A stretch of DNA of 23,240 nucleotides, taken from contig NW_003137821.1 of the NCBI RefSeq assembly GCF_000003605.2, positions 403,326 to 426,565 on the forward strand, given 5' to 3'. Source of the stretch: Saccoglossus kowalevskii. Its lineage: Eukaryota; Hemichordata; Enteropneusta; Harrimaniidae. Shown here piece after piece: positions 21,501 to 23,240 of the stretch (positions within the stretch are counted from its first letter, which is position 1; every line of letters starts with the position of its first letter). The notes under the pieces are model-generated. The model was not told the origin of the DNA. It ran no database searches and was given only the letters and a program-made list of their open reading frames with translations. A program made the position numbers and the translations under genes.

Positions 21501-22363
21501 ATATGCACAAAAATGTGATTTTTTGGTCAAAAGTGATTTAAAAAAAATAGCCCGTTTCCTGTCAAAATTGGTTTATGGGTACATCTGTGTACTATGAAGA
21601 AAGCGCCGTCTTGAAAAATTTCTACCAGTTGTCAATTTTGTAGGGCGGCAGCTCAAATTTCGCTACTTCAAGTTTATGCATAAATTAACACCCAGGCTAG
21701 TTGTCTATACGATTGTTGTAACAATGTTCAACAAAATATGTCAATCATTTGTGAAAATTTCAAAACAAAAGGTCAAAGCGTCTAGGAGCTATTTTTTTAA
21801 AGTTCTGGGATGTGCACTAAAAAGAAACTGAGATAATTGCTAATTTGCATAACATTTCACTCAGTAAGAAGTTTGCTAATGCTCATAATTAAAATGGCTG
21901 TAACAGTTCCAAATTTAAATGTATTATCGTTTTGTTAAATGTTAAATATAGTGCATAATATGGAGATCCCGTCATTCCTTTTTTGCACCATGTTTCTTTT
22001 TTATTATTTATGTACATCCTTGCTAAATCTTGTTAAGCATTCAAAAGAGAGAATGTTTGAACCTGTTATCTATATTTTAAAATCGTTTTTTAAGTATGTT
22101 CCATTATTCACAATTCTACAAAATTTGAACAGTCTTTAGCCAAGACTGTTTGGATAATAAAAAGCAAAAAAAAATCACTCCCAAGTGCCCACGAACCTGC
22201 ATCTCTACCTTAAGGAGAATATGCAAGTAGTATTAATGGCGGAGGTTTGCGCACTCGGTGTGACTTCTCGTCTATTATTCATTTATCCGGAAAGTAGTAG
22301 TTATAAACTCACTAAACGCCACTCTTTTGATTTTCCAGCTGTTCCACAGTGAAGGAACTTTGA
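15505..22363 (+). CDS. Secreted SUEL-type lectin + VWD domain protein (spliced gene, 5-6 coding exons)
   Basis: Spliced model: 15505-15588, optional 16538-16556, 17668 (or 17676)-17946, 18531-18772, 20031-20323, 22339-22363. Introns are GT-AG and every junction keeps frame, giving 942 nt (313 aa) with the microexon or 915 nt (304 aa) without. Domain order in the long form: signal peptide 1-17, Gal_lectin about 43-128, VWD about 129-307, then a six-residue tail and stop. The lectin half shows IRVIAANFGR and FGDACHDTAKYLDVTYTC, which match the YGR and DPC regions of the SUEL/rhamnose-binding lectin family. The VWD half shows DMVTFDGRQYQFTGTC, ICGMLGNADGNPKNDF and FGDSW. Sequons at NTS, NTS and NDT suggest N-glycosylation. 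By family, SUEL domains bind galactose or rhamnose and VWD modules often mediate multimerisation in mucus or matrix proteins; an extracellular role is inferred. No C8, TIL or transmembrane segment is seen. The terminal exon and microexon are the least certain parts. Confidence 0.85.
15805..15831. repeat. G-rich (GGT)n / G-tract
   Basis: About six GGT triplets run into a tract of nine or more G within intron 1 of the lectin/VWD gene. This could form a G-quadruplex on the + strand, in DNA and in pre-mRNA. Confidence 0.8.
16538..16556 (+). CDS. Possible 19-nt coding microexon
   Basis: A very good acceptor (tttgtttttctcttttcag) is followed by CATTACTATAATAGAAAAG and a donor gtgggt. Read in phase 0 from exon 1 it gives HYYNRK plus one base. 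An in-frame stop follows at 16565, so the exon must end at or near 16556. Its phase-1 end cannot join the 17676 acceptor, because that reaches a stop, but it joins the acceptor ending 17667 exactly, adding HYYNRKGFQ. Skipping it restores frame only with the acceptor ending 17675. It may be an alternative exon; no transcript is available here. Confidence 0.45.
16969..17116. mobile_element. TTAA-flanked MITE-like element, diverged copy 4 (intronic)
   Basis: TTAA lies at 16965-16968 and 17117-17120. The left end AGCGGGGGAGTCGTC then GGCGCATGCG aligns with the left end of the 8506 element. The right end (ATCCGCT) matches the left only over the outer five to six bases, so this copy is recombinant or heavily mutated. 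It lies in the intron between the microexon and the lectin exon. Confidence 0.55.
17668..17946 (+). CDS. Exon 3: SUEL-type galactose/rhamnose-binding lectin domain (Gal_lectin)
   Basis: This exon encodes a whole SUEL-type lectin domain. It begins at 17668 (phase 1, after the microexon) or 17676 (phase 0, directly after exon 1). Eight cysteines fall in the family order: SVAC, LQC, KMC, LNC, SLC, EKC, DAC and YTC. The last Cys codon is split over the following intron (T|GT). The sugar-binding YGR motif appears as FGR and the DPC motif as DAC, conservative variants that could alter specificity. IRVIAANFGRTD and TAKYLDVTYTC are diagnostic. An NTS sequon is present. The donor is ACAT|gtgagt. Domain length (about 86 residues from first to last Cys) is normal. 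The long antisense reading frames across this exon are taken as shadows. Confidence 0.88.
18267..18507. mobile_element. MITE with CTATAA..GCGCCCCCTAGCGA termini and two CRE palindromes
   Basis: The left end CTATAAATCGCGCCCCCTAG then CGA pairs with the right end TTCGCTAGAGGGCGCAGCTT then ATGG as an imperfect inverted repeat of about 24 bp. TGACGTCA occurs at 18304-18311 and 18464-18471, near each end. It occupies intron 3 and ends about 24 bp before the exon 4 acceptor. A related copy is at 22625-22833. Confidence 0.75.
18531..18772 (+). CDS. Exon 4: first half of VWD domain
   Basis: The acceptor attgattgtttcag precedes GTTGGGGCGG. The first two bases complete the split Cys codon from exon 3. 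The translation WGGGDADPDMVTFDG, then QYQFTGTCKTYVLVNDC, matches the beginning of VWD domains (family pattern GDPH.xTFDG, F.GxC.Y.L..DC). Here the usual GDPH is GDADPD. The exon ends TACTGG|gtaagt in phase 0, after residues NSYW. It contains one NTS sequon. Reading on past the donor gives a stop at 18803-18805, consistent with an exon end at 18772. Confidence 0.88.
19401..19453. repeat. 53-nt hairpin, 19-bp stem
   Basis: GTTCAGCGCCATCAATGAG (19401-19419) pairs with CTCATTGACGGTGCTGAAC (19435-19453) with two mismatches across a 15-nt loop, in intron 4. A related CAGCGCC...GGCGCTG pair lies at 19822-19876. Probably a minimal foldback element. It is short for a microRNA precursor. Confidence 0.7.
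20031..20323 (+). CDS. Exon 5: second half of VWD domain
   Basis: The acceptor tttttcattcag is followed in phase 0 by IGGKLYNDTVTILGHDMVSI. The exon then has the VWD core ICGMLGNADGNPKNDF and the closing FGDSWAVPG. The family CGLCGN motif is CGMLGN here, lacking the second Cys; related CGxLGN forms occur in the family. The exon ends GGAAG|gtagac in phase 2. If this donor were not used, the frame would stop at once (TAG 20325-20327) after PGR. Splicing to 22339 instead recovers the conserved terminal VWD cysteine. It has one NDT sequon. Confidence 0.88.
21023..22262. mobile_element. Outer repeat with CCTCCGCC / GGCGGAGG ends, split by a nested element
   Basis: The left end CCTCCGCCAAGGAGGTTACG then TTGGTTTGTCTGTAAG, and the right end ATGGCGGAGGTTTGCGCACT then CGG, resemble a dispersed repeat I recall from many animal genomes (from memory, not checked). 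The two ends lie about 1.2 kb apart because an 864-bp TIR element sits between them. Everything is inside intron 5. Confidence 0.55.
21346..22209. mobile_element. 864-bp TTAA-flanked TIR element nested in the outer repeat
   Basis: GGTAGAGATGCAG at 21346-21358 is the exact reverse complement of CTGCATCTCTACC at 22197-22209, and TTAA flanks both (21342-21345 and 22210-22213). The interior is AT-rich with no credible transposase, so it is a non-autonomous element. Its ends differ from the AGGGCGG family, so it is a separate TTAA-using family. Confidence 0.8.
22339..22363 (+). CDS. Exon 6: short terminal coding exon
   Basis: A strong acceptor (cactcttttgattttccag) precedes C TGT TCC ACA GTG AAG GAA CTT TGA. 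Joined to the phase-2 end of exon 5 (AG|C) it gives S-CSTVKEL and a stop. This produces GDSWAVPGSC, the usual end of a VWD domain, and it makes the total coding length a multiple of three. The exon is short, so it rests on splice-site quality, phase and the recovered Cys. Confidence 0.65.
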
Positions 22364-22624
22364 ACGTCAAAAAATTAGTTTGCTTACAAGATAGTTTCTA
22401 CAAATTTGCTGGTGAATACAAGTCTACGAATGCAAGAATATAGAATCCAAGTTATTGGGTCAGAAGAGAAAAGTAACGTGTTTTATTTACAGAGACAATC
22501 TACTGAATTGTGTTCATGAACAGACACGTGTTAAAACAAATATCTGCAGTCCGTGTTAAATATTATTGTTTGTGTTGAAATATCACGTGTATAAGTCTGC
22601 CCTTCAAGTTATGGTCTATGGTCT

Positions 22625-22833
22625 ACCTATAAATCACGCCCCCTAATGACCATGTGTTTCTGTGACGTACATAGGTATAAACCGTTGACAGAGTCGTTAT
22701 TGCTTTCATCTGCGGTCGTCGATTATACAACGACATTTAGTTTATTCTTAATGGTGAATGACCACACAGCCGAGCAAAGTTGTCAATTTCGACTTCACAA
22801 AAACGCGTCGCCGATAGAGAGCGCAGCCTATAG
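22625..22833. mobile_element. Second copy of the CTATAA..GCGCCCCCTA MITE family
   Basis: Left end ACCTATAAATCACGCCCCCT then AATGACC; right end CGATAGAGAGCGCAGCCTAT then AG. The left sub-terminal region (GTTTCTGTGACGTACATA) matches the reverse complement of the right sub-terminal region of the intronic copy, so the two may lie in opposite orientation. A degenerate CRE-like TGACGTAC replaces the palindrome. It lies within the possible 3' UTR. Confidence 0.65.
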
Positions 22834-22878
22834 TAAAGTTTATTTTTTGGGTAGAATGTCTTGATATTGTATTGTGAT

Positions 22879-22921
22879 ATTAAATAGGGAGTAAATTATA
22901 TAGACAATAAGTGAGAATAAA
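22879..22921 (+). promoter_or_regulatory. Candidate polyadenylation signals for the lectin/VWD gene
   Basis: ATTAAA at 22879-22884 and AATAAA at 22916-22921 are the first good polyadenylation hexamers I find downstream of the stop at 22363. Using them implies a 3' UTR of about 0.5 kb that includes a MITE copy. This is weak evidence in AT-rich DNA. Confidence 0.25.
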
Positions 22922-23240
22922 TAACATCCGAGCATTAATATCGACCTTTATTTTGAAGTATTTGTGACAACGACATTTAATTTACTTACTCGGAAGTCGT
23001 TTTGAAAAGTGCCTTTTCAAGATGGCTGACCAGCCAGTCTCTGAGTCCTTATGTTCTAATCCTTAGTCCACTCGTGTGTTGCGCACCTGTACGAAGATAA
23101 CGGCTATTCTGCTTGTCACAAGTGTGGCCTTGTCTGTTCACGGATGAGTCCCAAACCATGAAAAGGAGTCAGCATTGGCGTCATATAGAGATGCCTAACG
23201 CCACTATGTGTGTTTATTGTATGTACAATCATGTTAACGC

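Noticed and set aside
21939-22139. 66-codon frame inside the nested 864-bp element as a possible transposase remnant
   Set aside because: It is a low-complexity hydrophobic translation of AT-rich DNA with no DDE-type or zinc-finger motif.
1-23240. CRISPR array, bacterial operons, rRNA or tRNA genes
   Set aside because: None is seen. The repeats are tandem without spacers or are inverted transposon ends, and the gene structure is intron-containing eukaryotic.

Overview
This is eukaryotic, almost certainly metazoan, DNA. It is AT-rich and mostly non-coding, with spliceosomal GT-AG introns, many short inverted-repeat (MITE-like) elements, tandem repeats and microsatellites. The only gene I can support encodes a secreted protein with a SUEL-type galactose/rhamnose-binding lectin domain followed by a von Willebrand factor type D (VWD) domain. 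That pairing, together with the repeat load, suggests a marine invertebrate such as a hemichordate, lancelet, echinoderm or lophotrochozoan. I cannot name the species from sequence alone.

Layout. Positions 1-370 and about 5200-6800 carry a dispersed repeat built from ~130-152 bp monomers with a shared 3' tail. The second copy is interrupted by a 199-bp TIR element and by a GC-rich foldback element. Positions 370-5200 and 6800-14000 are gene-poor. They contain a 29-bp tandem duplication, a foldback element at 2510-2692, and three copies of a TTAA-flanked MITE family (8506-8629, about 9480-9671, 13013-13096). A (CT)28 microsatellite lies at 14021-14076. A 19-bp minisatellite of exactly 32 units (14882-15489) ends 15 bp before the start codon of the lectin/VWD gene.

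The gene runs on the + strand from 15505 to 22363. Its exons are: signal peptide 15505-15588; an optional 19-nt microexon 16538-16556; Gal_lectin 17668 (or 17676)-17946; VWD first half 18531-18772; VWD second half 20031-20323; and a short terminal exon 22339-22363. All phases agree and give 313 residues with the microexon or 304 without it. Its introns hold a fourth TTAA MITE (16969-17116), a CRE-bearing MITE (18267-18507), a short perfect-type hairpin (19401-19453) and a nested transposon pair (outer about 21023-22262, inner 21346-22209). A second copy of the CRE-bearing MITE family lies just 3' of the gene (22625-22833).

Only one gene is supported, so no pathway can be reconstructed. The protein is predicted to be an extracellular, disulfide-rich carbohydrate-binding protein. 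Its VWD module may support oligomerisation or matrix/mucus association; that is inference from the domain families.
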